64,000 bases of DNA, taken from contig NZ_FOKW01000003.1 in NCBI RefSeq assembly GCF_900112205.1, positions 434,001 to 498,000 on the forward strand, given 5' to 3'. Origin of the DNA: Natronobacterium haloterrestre (GTDB taxonomy: Archaea; Halobacteriota; Halobacteria; Halobacteriales; Natrialbaceae). Every line of letters starts with the position of its first letter. Within the stretch, counting starts at the first letter, position 1. The notes under the pieces are model-generated. The model saw only the letters and a list, made by a program, of their open reading frames with translations, had not been told where the DNA came from and made no database searches. Below, piece by piece: positions 37,101-45,311 of this stretch. The translations under genes were made by a program, and so were the position numbers.

Positions 37101-37219
37101 TCGAGTTGATAGATCCCGTCGTCGATCGTCTCGACGAGCGTCCGGTACCGCTCGAGCGCCACGTCGTCGTCGGCATCCCCCCAGAAGGCGCTCGCTGCGG
37201 GATCCGATCGAGTACTCAT
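34178..37219 (-). CDS. Soluble histidine kinase with six PAS domains
   Basis: The 1013-residue protein contains six consecutive PAS modules, starting at YRTLVETIDDGIYQLDADGRF, ETNVGVVVLDDACEVKWID, VDAVEEYAIFRLDPEGTV, VSDAFYAVDDEFRFTHVN, FEDPNILVGLLEPDGTV and LAEYFPNGLVTLFDHDLEY. They are followed by HisKA with His in YAASHDLQEPLR and an HATPase domain (NLLGNALEYSGD, HDEGIGIDPDDQ). There is no membrane segment. PAS arrays of this sort usually sense light, redox or small ligands via bound cofactors; the ligands here are unknown. It lies 129 bases upstream of the MEDS kinase on the same strand, and the two may be co-transcribed or have arisen by duplication. Confidence 0.9.
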   Translation of the reverse strand: MSTRSDPAASAFWGDADDDVALERYRTLVETIDDGIYQLDADGRFVAVNDVIVETAGYDREDLLGEHVSLLLDEDDVDAIERELAEAVATGCDVSTFELAVRTADGDPLPCEVRISPLTDDDELCGSIGVVRVRGRSEPIRRLESFEAAKLERSYGSVGTVLEETNVGVVVLDDACEVKWIDETAEEYLGLERDRVLGRDHRSVIEGTVADRLADPETFVQRVLATYENDSYLDRFEFRVTDASDDPRWLEYRSKPIESGEYAGGRIELYYDISDQKRSESELRESREAFQSLVDAVEEYAIFRLDPEGTVISWNEGAKRIKGYDREEIVGEHFSTFYTQEDRAEGIPERNLERATENGSVEDEGWRVRRDGSRFWANVTITPVLDADGTHRGYLKVTRDMTDRWEREQELESELQRVLGRVSDAFYAVDDEFRFTHVNDRAAELLDHSEEELLGERLWDVFPDLVDLDEVWNAFHTAMESQEPTSYELYYDTLDFWVEANLYPSETGISVYFRDVTERVERERDLERTERRFEAIFEDPNILVGLLEPDGTVLDINGTAMDYVDADLEDVTDEPFWETPWWGEGDGVQDQVREWTERAAAGEYVEFETDLTRPNGDWYTLNGVFRPVTNDDGEVVSIIVSDRDITERRRRERELEESEQRYRTLAEYFPNGLVTLFDHDLEYTLAAGQGFDKLPVDPDDLEGRSFDEVWPAETTETLEPAFRAALNGEQRSVELEYAGREWVLYAVPITDNRGDVFAGVTMAHDITERKEYQRKLEKTIAQLEESNKRLEQFAYAASHDLQEPLRMVSSYLQLIENRYADALDEDGTEFLEFAIDGADRMRDMIDGLLAYSRVETQGEPIEPVELDPILEDVLADLQLRIEETDAEITTDPLPRVEGDASQLRQVFQNLLGNALEYSGDESPRVHVDAERRGDEWRISVHDEGIGIDPDDQESVFEVFNRLHSRDDHPGTGIGLALCQRIVERHDGEIWVDSEPGEGSTFSFTLPAADDGDR

Positions 37220-37363
37220 GGCTTATCCGCTAGCTAGTCCGACGGATAAATCTCCCGTCGATCACCAGGCGGCCCCGGTCGTCGGGCGACCGTCGAACTC
37301 CCGGGAGCGGCCGATTTGAGTTGCATCACACCGTTTAACTATCGTCCGGGGCAAATACGGGTA

Positions 37364-38857
37364 ATGACCCTACACGTGACGAACACGTTGACGGGCGAAA
37401 CGGAGCCGTTCGAGCCACAGGACCCCGATAACGTCTTACTCTACTACTGTGGCCTGACGGTCTCCGACCCGCCCCACCTGGGCCACGCGCGGTCGTGGGT
37501 CCACGTCGACGTCATGCACCGCTGGCTCGAGTTCCTCGGGTACGACGTACGTCACGTCGAGAACTTCACCGACGTCAACGAGAAGATCGTCGCCCGCGTC
37601 GGCGAGGACGACCTGGGCGAAGACGAGAGCGAGGTCGCCGAAAGCTACGTCGAGCGCACCCTCTCGGATATGCGCTCGCTGAACCTCCTGCGGGCGGAAG
37701 TCTATCCCCGCGTATCGGAACACGTCCCGGAGATCATCGACCTGGTCGAAACCCTGGTCGAGAAGGGCTACGCCTACGAGTCGAACGGGTCGGTCTACTT
37801 CGACGTGACGCAGTTCGACGACTACGGCAAGCTCTCGAACCAGGAACTCGAGGAGATCGAGTCCCAGGGCGATCCCGACGAGCGCTCGGAGAAGCGCCAT
37901 CCCGCGGACTTCGCGCTCTGGAAGGCCGGCGGCGTCGACGCGGACGCGATCGAGGAACACCGCCACGAGGGCGCGGCCGAGCCCGAAAAGGCCTGCGAGA
38001 CCGCCCAGACCTGGGACTCGCCGTGGGGCGAGGGACGGCCAGGCTGGCACATCGAGTGCTCCGCGATGAGCATGACCCACCTCGACGAGACGCTCGACCT
38101 CCACGTCGGCGGCCGCGACCTCGTCTTCCCCCACCACGAAAACGAGATCGCCCAGTCCGAGGCGGCGACCGACGCCACGTTCGCGAACTACTGGCTCCAC
38201 TGCGAACTGTTCGAGATGGACGACGAGAAGATGTCCTCGAGCCTGGGCAACTTCGTCACCGTCGAGGACGCGGTCGAACGCTGGGGTACGAACGTCCTGC
38301 GGACGTTCCTGACCGCGGGGTCGTACAACAGCACCCAGCTGTATTCCGACGAGACGATCGCCGAGGCCGAGGAACGCTGGGAGCGACTCGAGCGCGCCTA
38401 CGAGGCGGCCGCCGACGCCGTCGACTCGCCGGACGCCCGGACGAAGGTCGAAGACGCGGAGTTCCGCGCCACGGTCGAGAAGGCCCGCGAGGCGTTCGGC
38501 GAGGCCATGAACGACGACTTCAACACCCGGGAGGCCCAGTCGGCGCTGCTCGAGGTCGCGACGGCGATCAACAGCCACCTCGAGGGCCGCGAGGAGTACG
38601 ATTACCGCGGACTTCGCGAAGCCGTCGAGGCCCTGGAGGAACTGGGCAGCGTGCTCGGACTCTCTTTCACCGGCGAGACGACGGGCGAGGCCAACCTCGC
38701 CGGCGACGTGGTCGACCTCGTGCTCGACGTCCGCGAGCAGGAACGCGAGGACGGCAACTACGAGCGGGCCGACGAGTTGCGCGACGAACTCGAGGCCCTG
38801 GGGATCGAGGTCCAGGACACCGACGACGGGCCGACCTACCGGCTGCCGTCTGAGTAA
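37364..38857 (+). CDS. cysS: Cysteinyl-tRNA synthetase
   Basis: CysS charges tRNA-Cys. The 497-residue class I enzyme has the HIGH motif as HLGH in [10 protein letters not shown], the KMSKS motif as [10 protein letters not shown], the zinc-site Cys residues in YYCGLTVSD and HIECSAMS, and the [10 protein letters not shown] segment of the zinc site. The anticodon-binding C-terminal domain ends with [25 protein letters not shown], as usual. The start ATG at 37364 is 16 codons into the open frame and is followed by the conserved [11 protein letters not shown] poly-T run at 38869-38873 just after the stop probably terminates transcription. Confidence 0.96.
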   Translation: MTLHVTNTLTGETEPFEPQDPDNVLLYYCGLTVSDPPHLGHARSWVHVDVMHRWLEFLGYDVRHVENFTDVNEKIVARVGEDDLGEDESEVAESYVERTLSDMRSLNLLRAEVYPRVSEHVPEIIDLVETLVEKGYAYESNGSVYFDVTQFDDYGKLSNQELEEIESQGDPDERSEKRHPADFALWKAGGVDADAIEEHRHEGAAEPEKACETAQTWDSPWGEGRPGWHIECSAMSMTHLDETLDLHVGGRDLVFPHHENEIAQSEAATDATFANYWLHCELFEMDDEKMSSSLGNFVTVEDAVERWGTNVLRTFLTAGSYNSTQLYSDETIAEAEERWERLERAYEAAADAVDSPDARTKVEDAEFRATVEKAREAFGEAMNDDFNTREAQSALLEVATAINSHLEGREEYDYRGLREAVEALEELGSVLGLSFTGETTGEANLAGDVVDLVLDVREQEREDGNYERADELRDELEALGIEVQDTDDGPTYRLPSE

Positions 38858-38881
38858 CGGAACCCTATTTTTCGCCGGCGC

Positions 38882-39070
38882 TTAGGTGTCGTCCTCGAGG
38901 TCGTCGACCTCCTCCCCCTCGAGGATCCGGAGCGCCGGATCGCCACAGTCACAGATACCGCGGCCGCTGACCGGTTCGATCCGGCCGTTCTCCCAGATCC
39001 TGACGAGCCCGATCGTTCCGCACCGATCACACCGGGCGGCCGCCCGGCGTTTCTCGCTACCGTCGGTCAT
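38882..39070 (-). CDS. Small zinc-binding protein (62 residues)
   Basis: The protein has a CxxC knuckle in ARCDRCGTIGLVRIW and a second Cys pair in ICDCGDPALRIL, making one zinc ribbon in a 62-residue chain that ends in an acidic tail (EGEEVDDLEDDT). Coding bias is good. It belongs to the large set of haloarchaeal CPxCG-like mini proteins; no function can be given. The gene runs convergently to cysS, with 24 bases between the stops containing a T-run that could serve both genes. Confidence 0.72.
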   Translation of the reverse strand: MTDGSEKRRAAARCDRCGTIGLVRIWENGRIEPVSGRGICDCGDPALRILEGEEVDDLEDDT

Positions 39071-39275
39071 TCGTGGTCGATCGCCCCGGCTGTCGTCGGA
39101 CGGTTCGCGACGGTCGACGCCTCCGGCCGGTCGGTGTCGACCGGGAGTCGCCTCGAGCGACGGTGACGGCGGCGACAGCAGTGACTACTGGGTCGGTAGC
39201 GGGACCGGAACACTGCGACGAACGTGATGGCGATACCGGAGACATGAGTGCGAACGCGGGCGACCACCGGTCCCG

Positions 39276-39764
39276 TCACTCGTGCTCGAGTTCGAGTTCG
39301 AATTCGAGTTCGACGCCGGTCAGGGGGACGGATCCGGATCCCGCGGGGCAACCGGATACGTCCCGGAGGGCGAACGTGTCGAATCCGTTCCCGTCGGTTT
39401 CCGCCGACAGCCCCCCGTCCGTGAACAGGAACGCTCGAAGCGATGGCGACCGTTCGTAACTGACGACGTGGGTCCGGTACGACGGGGCGAGCGCCGACGG
39501 CCGCCACTCGAGGTCCCGTTCGGCGACACTGACTCGTCCGGGGGCGTACTGGTAAGCGAACATCGCGCCGTCGACGGTACTGTGAGGGGACGGGGATGAG
39601 GACGATTCGCCCTCGGTCGGAGCCTCGTTCGCGTCGTCGCCGGTCGCCCCAGTGGCCCCCGTCGTGCCGACGATACCACCCGTTACCGCGACGCCGCCGT
39701 ACTCGAGGACGCGACGCCGGGAGGGTCCGGTTCGGGTCGTTTCGGTGTCGTGGTTCTTTGGCAT
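39276..39764 (-). CDS. Tat-exported hypothetical protein
   Basis: The 162-residue protein opens with a twin-arginine signal (GPSRRRVLEYGGVAVTGG), followed by a Gly/Thr/Ala-rich segment and a Ser/Pro linker; there is no lipobox cysteine, so it is either secreted or weakly anchored. The mature part (about residues 65-162) has a beta-rich pattern (DGAMFAYQYAPGRVSVAERDLEW and a C-terminal GVELEFELELE) and a single Cys. It resembles nothing I can name. A rival frame on the opposite strand lacks any signal or bias. It is divergent from the manganese catalase gene. Confidence 0.65.
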   Translation of the reverse strand: MPKNHDTETTRTGPSRRRVLEYGGVAVTGGIVGTTGATGATGDDANEAPTEGESSSSPSPHSTVDGAMFAYQYAPGRVSVAERDLEWRPSALAPSYRTHVVSYERSPSLRAFLFTDGGLSAETDGNGFDTFALRDVSGCPAGSGSVPLTGVELEFELELEHE

Positions 39765-39935
39765 CGAGATCGGCCTACGACACCGTCACCGAGGGTCGAA
39801 AAAAGGTTTGTTCCGGGTCGGGTTGACCTTCGCTGAACCGACCTTTTCACGCCCGGAAGGTAGTTCACCGATCGTAATTATCCGTCGGTTCGCAAGTGAA
39901 ATCTTCATGGACGGACTCGATGTCCGTTCGTCCGA

Positions 39936-40769
39936 ATGTTCTTCCACGAACCGGAGTTACAGTACGAGGTCACCGTCGAAGAACCGGACCCACACTTCGC
40001 GAAACTCCTCCAGCAGGCGATCGGCGGCCAGGAGGGCGAGATGCGCGTCGCCCTGCAGTACATGTTCCAGGCGTGGGCGCTGCCCGAGGAGTACGAGGCC
40101 TACCGGAAGCTGCTCATGGAGACCGCCACCGAGGAGCTGGGCCACATCGAGATGCTCGCGACGGCGGTCACGAAGAACCTCCGGGGTTCGCCGAGGCAGA
40201 TGCGCGAGGAAACGGAGCAGACGGCGGCCGCCGCCGCGGCGATGACCGGACAGAACCCCCGGCAGTTCCTTTCGTCCGGACTCTCCGCGATGCCGGTCGA
40301 CAGCAACGGCGTCCCGTTCGACGGAGCCTACGTCGCCGCCTCGGGGAACCTCGCGGGCGACCTCTACGCGAACGTGATGGCCGAGGCGACCGGCCGCACC
40401 CTCGCGACCCGCCTCTGGGAGTACACCGACGATCCCGGGATGAAGGACATGCTCTCCTATCTCATCGCCCGGGACACGATGCACCAGAACCAGTGGCTCG
40501 AGGCCCTCGAGAGCCTCGACGACCCGATCCCGGTGCCGGCGAGTTTCCCACAGGAGGAGGAGAATCAGGACGTCAACTACGCGTTCATCTCGACGCGCCG
40601 GGATCCCCAGGAGGATCCGGGCTTCCCGTGGACCCAGGGACCCGCGCCCGACGGGAAAGGCGAGTTCTCCTACCTCGCCGAACAGCCGGGTGACGGCGAC
40701 GGGGTGCCGCCGGCACCGGATCCGAGGACGTACAGCGAGCCGGAACCGGACGGGTCCGACGGCGACTGA
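39936..40769 (+). CDS. Manganese catalase
   Basis: Non-haem catalases use a di-manganese site in a ferritin-like four-helix bundle to disproportionate hydrogen peroxide. The 277-residue protein shows the metal ligands in order: Glu in EGEMRVALQYMFQAW, Glu-x-x-His in EELGHIEMLATAV, Glu in NVMAEATGR, and His in ARDTMHQNQW. The start MFFHEPELQYEV is standard for the family. The C-terminal tail is long and acidic (DPRTYSEPEPDGSDGD), a halophilic trait. The gene is alone; a divergent Tat protein gene lies upstream. It probably supports oxidative stress defence of this aerobic cell. Confidence 0.93.
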   Translation: MFFHEPELQYEVTVEEPDPHFAKLLQQAIGGQEGEMRVALQYMFQAWALPEEYEAYRKLLMETATEELGHIEMLATAVTKNLRGSPRQMREETEQTAAAAAAMTGQNPRQFLSSGLSAMPVDSNGVPFDGAYVAASGNLAGDLYANVMAEATGRTLATRLWEYTDDPGMKDMLSYLIARDTMHQNQWLEALESLDDPIPVPASFPQEEENQDVNYAFISTRRDPQEDPGFPWTQGPAPDGKGEFSYLAEQPGDGDGVPPAPDPRTYSEPEPDGSDGD

Positions 40770-40909
40770 CTGGGTATCAGCACCAGACCTCGGCCCTCCC
40801 CGCCCCGCTCCGCCCCGCTCGAGTCCCCTTCTCCAACCTCCGCTACGAGTCCATCTACGGGCGTGATAGCCTGCCCGAGACTTATCCCGCCGAACGTCGA
40901 GGTGGCGAT

Positions 40910-41629
40910 ATGCACCGACGGCAGTTCGTCGCCGCGCTTGCGTCCGGCGGCGTCGTCGCCTCGGCCGGCTGTCTCGGCGACCTGCTCGAGGAGGTAACGA
41001 CGGTATCGGCGTCGCCGGCGATCGTTCCCGAGTCGGTCGCGACGGAGGTCGGGTACGACTACCGCGGGACCGAAGAGTCCGTCAGGACGGAATCCGTGGC
41101 GGGCGAGACGGTCGAGGTGACGAACTACGCCAGCGAGTACGTCCGGACGATCGACCTCCCGCTGGACCCGTTCGGCGGCGGCGAAGACGACGGCGAGGAC
41201 GACGGGAACACGGACGGCGTCGAGGCCGGCGTCTTCGGTCTCCTGACGACCCCCGAGGTCAGCGTCGCCGGCGAGAACTTCAATCCCGTCGGCGACATGA
41301 ACCGCGCAGAGATCGCCGAACGCGTCCAGGACCGGTACGGCGAACTCGAGGTCGGCGACGATCCCGTCGGTCGCCGCTCGGTCCCGGTGCTGGGCGACAC
41401 GACGACGGTCGAGACTTTCGAGGGGGAAGCGACCATCCAGGAGGTCACGATCGACGTCGTCGTCGACGTCGCGCGCCCGGATCGGGGCGGTGATCACCTC
41501 GTCGTCGTCGGCGTCTACCCCGACGAGACGGGATTCGATCGGGAGGCCGAGGCCGAACGGATCGACACGCTGATCGAGGCGATCGAACACGGGGACGGCG
41601 TCGAGGTAAATCTCGAGGAGAGCGACTAG
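40910..41629 (+). CDS. Tat lipoprotein, DUF6517 family
   Basis: The 239-residue protein has an N-terminal Tat-type lipoprotein signal: MHRRQFVAALASGG followed by SAGC with the lipid-modified Cys21. The body matches the haloarchaeal DUF6517 pattern: ASPAIVPESVATEVGYDYRG, then VTNYASEYVR, and GVFGLLTTPEVSVAGENFNPVGDM. An acidic loop (GGGEDDGEDDGNTDG) is inserted in the middle. It should be anchored on the outside of the membrane. Function unknown. The stop overlaps by four bases with the stop of the convergent presenilin-like gene (CTAG shared). Confidence 0.8.
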   Translation: MHRRQFVAALASGGVVASAGCLGDLLEEVTTVSASPAIVPESVATEVGYDYRGTEESVRTESVAGETVEVTNYASEYVRTIDLPLDPFGGGEDDGEDDGNTDGVEAGVFGLLTTPEVSVAGENFNPVGDMNRAEIAERVQDRYGELEVGDDPVGRRSVPVLGDTTTVETFEGEATIQEVTIDVVVDVARPDRGGDHLVVVGVYPDETGFDREAEAERIDTLIEAIEHGDGVEVNLEESD

Positions 41630-42702
41630 AAACCGAGCGCGGTCGCGATCGACAGCCCGCTCGCGAGCGCGCCGAGCAAGTATCCCCCGATGGCGCCACC
41701 GTTGAGCAGCGGCAGGCCCGCGTGGGCGCGCCCCTTCAGGACCATGTACATGAGTACCAGCAGCCCCACGATCGTGCCGAGCAACGCCCCCAGTGCGGGG
41801 AGGTTCAGCGCGATCCAGGGGAGGCCGAGCGTACCGACCTCGAGGAAGAAGGCCGCGCTGACGACCAGAATGGTGGGGATGACCGCGTCGCCGAGCCCGA
41901 TGAACAGGGCGTCGCGCTCGAGTTCCTCTCCGTCGTCCTCGTCCGCGTCCGCATCCTCGGTCCCGTCGCCCGACACCGAGGGATCCGGCTTGAGTTCGGG
42001 ATCCATCTCCCCGTCGGCCTCGAGACTCCGGTCGGCACCGCCGTCGGAGGCGGCCCCGTCCCCGTCGGACTCGAGGGTCTCGGGTTCGCCCGCGCCCGAC
42101 TCGAGGTAGGAGTAGGACAGCGTCGTCGGGATGACGAGCACGACCGGGATCTTCAGGTCCATTACGCCCTCCGCGAGGTCGAGCATGTGTTCGGTGCCGT
42201 AGACGCTGATCGCGTCGTAGACCGCGAGGACGGTCAGCAACAGCAGCGCCGGGAGGAGGCCGAAGCTGATGCCGAACAGCGCGGCCGCACCGGCACCCAT
42301 CAACATCCCGGTGAGGTCGATGACGTACCACTCGGGATAGAGGAGGAGCGCGGCTCCGACGCCGGCCGCCGCGAGGGCGGCGAGGGCGTTGACCGAGCCG
42401 ACGGTCACCGTCGGCGGGACGAACTCGCTGAAGACGAACCAGGAGAGCATCACGCTCACGCCGACGATCAGCGCGCGGATCAGCCACTGCTGGTCGAACT
42501 TGAACGCCGCGAGCATGAGCGCGGTCGCGGCGAGGATGATGCCGAAGTAGACGACGCTGTTGGTCGGGTCCTCGGGGTTCTCGACGGCCTGGCGCTCGGA
42601 CTCGTAGAAGGGTTCGATCAACGCCAGCGCGCCGAGTTGCACGCCGAGGAAGAGGAGGACCGTCACGCCGACGGCCCCGAGAATGCGCGTCCGATCGTTC
42701 AT
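41626..42702 (-). CDS. Presenilin-like A22 family intramembrane aspartyl protease
   Basis: The 358-residue protein has about nine membrane helices. The two catalytic aspartates are visible in AVYDAISVYGTEHM (YD motif) and LFIGLGDAVIP (GxGD motif), and the PAL-type motif appears as AGLPLLNGGAIGGY. A large acidic cytoplasmic loop of about 75 residues between the two active-site helices is a halophilic variant of the presenilin loop. Presenilin homologues cleave membrane proteins and remnant signal peptides. The ATG at 42702 precedes the first helix. Together with the rhomboid gene at 3112 this gives the window two intramembrane proteases. Confidence 0.92.
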   Translation of the reverse strand: MNDRTRILGAVGVTVLLFLGVQLGALALIEPFYESERQAVENPEDPTNSVVYFGIILAATALMLAAFKFDQQWLIRALIVGVSVMLSWFVFSEFVPPTVTVGSVNALAALAAAGVGAALLLYPEWYVIDLTGMLMGAGAAALFGISFGLLPALLLLTVLAVYDAISVYGTEHMLDLAEGVMDLKIPVVLVIPTTLSYSYLESGAGEPETLESDGDGAASDGGADRSLEADGEMDPELKPDPSVSGDGTEDADADEDDGEELERDALFIGLGDAVIPTILVVSAAFFLEVGTLGLPWIALNLPALGALLGTIVGLLVLMYMVLKGRAHAGLPLLNGGAIGGYLLGALASGLSIATALGF

Positions 42703-42880
42703 AGCGCGCCGTTTGCACCCCGGTCGTATGGGTGTTTTCGTTGGCGGGCGGACGCCGAGCGGATCGCCGAGTAGATCGCCGGCCGGTTCGAACGCAGTCC
42801 CCGTTATCACTAGCGTCGAGTTACCGAATACAAGGGACAGGATCGAAGAAATGTTGAAACTCTAGCACGTACAGCGGGGT

Positions 42881-43360
42881 GTGCCCTCCAGCATATCGCG
42901 ACGCGATTTCGTCACCGCACTCGCTGCCGGCGTACCGATCGCGGCCGCCGGTTGCCTCGGAAGCGACGAAGCGATCGCCCGGTGTTCCAGTCAGGGTGCA
43001 AACCTCGAGGACGGTCCCCTCGAACGCGCGAAAGTGATTCGCGGTGACGAGGAACTCGCACTCGGGATCCTCGTCGACGCCGACGCACCAACCGACGAGT
43101 CGGCCGACGCGGTCGTCGTGCGCAACCGCGACGGCGACCTCGTCGCCGACGTGCCGATCAGGGACAACCGAGAGATGAGCGCCCTCGAGCCGGATATCGA
43201 TCCCGCCTTCGACGAGGATGGCGAGCTGTACGCCGTCCGGCTCGGCGCGCCGCCACAGCACGGGGACTTCGACCTCGAGGTGGTCGATCCGGAAGGTGAG
43301 ATCGTCCAGTCGGTACACACTCGGTTCAACTGCTACGATCCGGATGGCGAACTTCCCTGA
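42881..43360 (+). CDS. Tat lipoprotein of unknown function
   Basis: The 159-residue protein starts at a GTG and has a Tat lipoprotein signal (ISRRDFVTALAAGVPIAAAGC, written here as SRRDFVTALAAG ... AAAGC), with lipid attachment at Cys25. The mature domain contains two further cysteines (ARCSSQG and FNCYDP) that could form a disulfide and an Ig-like strand pattern (HGDFDLEVVDPEGEIVQSVH). No family was recognised. The GTG start is supported by the immediate signal peptide. It precedes, on the opposite strand, the gar1-srp19 pair. Confidence 0.75.
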   Translation: MPSSISRRDFVTALAAGVPIAAAGCLGSDEAIARCSSQGANLEDGPLERAKVIRGDEELALGILVDADAPTDESADAVVVRNRDGDLVADVPIRDNREMSALEPDIDPAFDEDGELYAVRLGAPPQHGDFDLEVVDPEGEIVQSVHTRFNCYDPDGELP

Positions 43361-43381
43361 CCGGACTCGAGAAGCGAGGAA

Positions 43382-43633
43382 TTATCGGGCGTACAGCGTC
43401 CCACCGACCAGCGACGGGAGATGAACGTCGTCGTCGGGTGAGACGGCCAGGTAGGGTCGGTCGACGGGACCGAAGACGTCGACGACGCGGCCGACCTCCT
43501 CGAGCGAGTCGTCGAGGACGGGGGTGCCGACTTCGTTCCGGAAGCGGTCGTCGTCCCCGTCGCTCTCGTCGGCCCGCAACACCGCGAGCCCCTGTGCCGT
43601 TCGAACGACGGTGCCGACGCGACGCATGCTCAT
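43382..43633 (-). CDS. gar1: H/ACA ribonucleoprotein subunit Gar1
   Basis: Gar1 helps H/ACA guide RNPs release and position rRNA during pseudouridylation by Cbf5. The 83-residue protein has the Gar1 beta-barrel pattern: [18 protein letters not shown], then [31 protein letters not shown], whose core [14 protein letters not shown] is diagnostic. It ends with [10 protein letters not shown]. The ATG at 43633 overlaps the srp19 stop (ATGA); an internal ATG at 43627 (MRRVGT) would give the usual Gar1 start. Co-translation with srp19 is conserved in haloarchaea. Confidence 0.92.
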   Translation of the reverse strand: MSMRRVGTVVRTAQGLAVLRADESDGDDDRFRNEVGTPVLDDSLEEVGRVVDVFGPVDRPYLAVSPDDDVHLPSLVGGTLYAR

Positions 43634-43911
43634 TCGCGCATCGCGGCGACGTACGCTGCCACGGCCTGGACGAGGTCGTTTTTCGTCGAGTCGTCGGCTC
43701 CGCGGACGACGACCCGGCCCCGCTGGGCCCAGTGCTCGCGGGAGTAGGACTTGTCCCGCTCTATCGTGGCGTCGTATCCGATCTGCTGGACGGCTTTCGC
43801 GATCTCGTCGACCGTCGGCTCCTCGACGGCCAGGTCCTCGGAGACGCGACGGCCCTCCGAGCGGGAGAGCGACGCGTCGAGGTAAGCGGGCCAGATAACG
43901 TTCTCGACCAT
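43630..43911 (-). CDS. srp19: Signal recognition particle 19 kDa subunit
   Basis: SRP19 binds 7S RNA and helps Srp54 join the particle. The 93-residue protein has the family's N-terminal core [21 protein letters not shown], followed by [28 protein letters not shown] (key parts: [17 protein letters not shown]), and RGRVVV. The length is typical of archaeal SRP19. Its stop overlaps the gar1 start by four bases, so the two RNA-binding proteins are made from one message. The promoter lies in the 99 bases shared with the downstream end of btuF. Confidence 0.94.
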   Translation of the reverse strand: MVENVIWPAYLDASLSRSEGRRVSEDLAVEEPTVDEIAKAVQQIGYDATIERDKSYSREHWAQRGRVVVRGADDSTKNDLVQAVAAYVAAMRE

Positions 43912-44010
43912 GCGTTGGTGTGTGCAGGCCGACGAGTAAACGCTTGTGAACTCCGCGTCCCCCGATCGGCCGTGGCTCGCGACGGAACTGGGTAAGAAAG
44001 CGAAAGCGGG

Positions 44011-45252
44011 TTACGTTCCTCGAGCGGAGCGAGCGGCTCCGACGACCGCGAGCATCGCGAGGACGGCGACGGCGACCGGGACGCCGAAGCCGGGGATGGA
44101 GTCGCCCGATTCCGCGGTGTCGTCGGCCTCGGTGTCGCCGGTATCCTCCTCGTCCTCGTCCGACGTTTCGGAGCCCGACTCGTCGGCATAGGCGTTATCA
44201 CTGCCGTCGGCCTCGTCACCATCGCCCTCGCCCTCACCCTCGTCGTCGCTCGAGAAGTCGCCGTATTCCGCGATCCGATCGTCGTCGGCGAGGCCGGCCT
44301 CCTCGTAGGCGTCGGGGTGGACCTCGTGGACCATCTCGGCGATCGCCACCACGACGAGCGGGCCGGGCTGGTTCATGTACTGATCGTTCACCGCGACGAA
44401 CCGCTCGTTCTGGTAGGCCGAGGTCTCCATCACGCCCTCGCTGACCGGCGGTTCGCCCCAGGATTCGCCGTAGACGATCCAGTCGGGATCCTCCTCGATG
44501 ACCTGCTCGTCGTCGACCATCTGCCAGCCCTCGATACCGATCTCCGCGCCGAGGTTCTCGAGGCCGGCCGTCGTCAGGAGTTCGTGGGAGAAGGTCCCTT
44601 CGCCGGCGGTGAAGCCATCGCCCATCTCGTAGTAAGCCAGCGGGCGGTCCTCCGACGGGACGGCGTCGTCGATGTCGGCCAGCGTCTCGTCCATCCAGTC
44701 GAGGGTCTCCTCGGCTCCCTCGCACTCGCCGGTGATCTCGCCGGTCCAGCGGATGTTCTCGGCGACGCCGTCGAGAGACTCGCCGGTCGGGAAGACGAAG
44801 ACGGTCAGCCCGGCGTCACGTAGCTGGTCGACTACGGCGTCGTCCTCGAGGGTGTTGGCCGCCAGGACGACGTCGGGTTCCTCGGCGATCACTTCCTCGG
44901 CGATCGGCGTGAGGCCGTCGTCCTCGGTGATGTCGAGGTCCTCGTCGGCCTCGAGGTAGGCGGTGTACTGCCCGACGGGCATGCCGACGACCTTGTCCGC
45001 TGCGCCAATCTCGAACATCGTCTGTGCGTCGCTTGGTTGCAAGGCGACGACTGCGTCGGGTTCTTCCTCGACGGTGACGGTTTCGCCCGTCGCGTCGGTC
45101 GCCTCGAACGGGAACTCGCAGGTCGGCGACTCCTGTGCACTCAACGCCGCGTTCGATCCGCTCCCGGCCGCCAGACCGGCTCCGGCGGCTGGAGCGGCCG
45201 TGAACGCGAGGGCCATCGATACCGCAACGATAACGACCAGTGACTTTCGCAT
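44011..45252 (-). CDS. btuF: PGF-CTERM-anchored corrinoid ABC transporter substrate-binding protein
   Basis: BtuF-like proteins deliver cobalamin to BtuCD. The 413-residue protein has a signal peptide, a TroA/BtuF-type two-lobe domain ([67 protein letters not shown]), then an acidic Glu/Asp/Gly stalk (about residues 325-385) and a C-terminal PGF-CTERM signal ([16 protein letters not shown]) followed by arginine. Archaeosortase processes such tails and attaches a lipid, so it is held at the outer membrane face. It is divergent from btuC and shares its promoter region. The ligand could also be another corrinoid or metal chelate. Confidence 0.9.
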   Translation of the reverse strand: MRKSLVVIVAVSMALAFTAAPAAGAGLAAGSGSNAALSAQESPTCEFPFEATDATGETVTVEEEPDAVVALQPSDAQTMFEIGAADKVVGMPVGQYTAYLEADEDLDITEDDGLTPIAEEVIAEEPDVVLAANTLEDDAVVDQLRDAGLTVFVFPTGESLDGVAENIRWTGEITGECEGAEETLDWMDETLADIDDAVPSEDRPLAYYEMGDGFTAGEGTFSHELLTTAGLENLGAEIGIEGWQMVDDEQVIEEDPDWIVYGESWGEPPVSEGVMETSAYQNERFVAVNDQYMNQPGPLVVVAIAEMVHEVHPDAYEEAGLADDDRIAEYGDFSSDDEGEGEGDGDEADGSDNAYADESGSETSDEDEEDTGDTEADDTAESGDSIPGFGVPVAVAVLAMLAVVGAARSARGT

Positions 45253-45277
45253 CGACGGAGTACAGACGGCACTCCAA

Positions 45278-45287
45278 CAAATATTTG
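45278..45287. promoter_or_regulatory. Palindromic bidirectional TATA element of btuF and btuCD
   Basis: CAAATATTTG is a perfect 10-base palindrome at the middle of the 59-base gap between the divergent btuF and btuC genes. Its centre is 30 bases from the btuC start codon and 30 bases from the btuF start codon. No other AT-rich box exists in the gap. One TBP-binding site could therefore serve both directions, giving leaderless mRNAs for both. Confidence 0.6.
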
Positions 45288-45311
45288 ACTAATGCAATCG
45301 GGGTTTCAGAC

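Noticed and set aside
39073-39459. Plus-strand frame overlapping the Tat-exported protein gene
   Set aside because: It lacks codon bias and recognisable motifs, whereas the minus strand has a clear twin-arginine signal.
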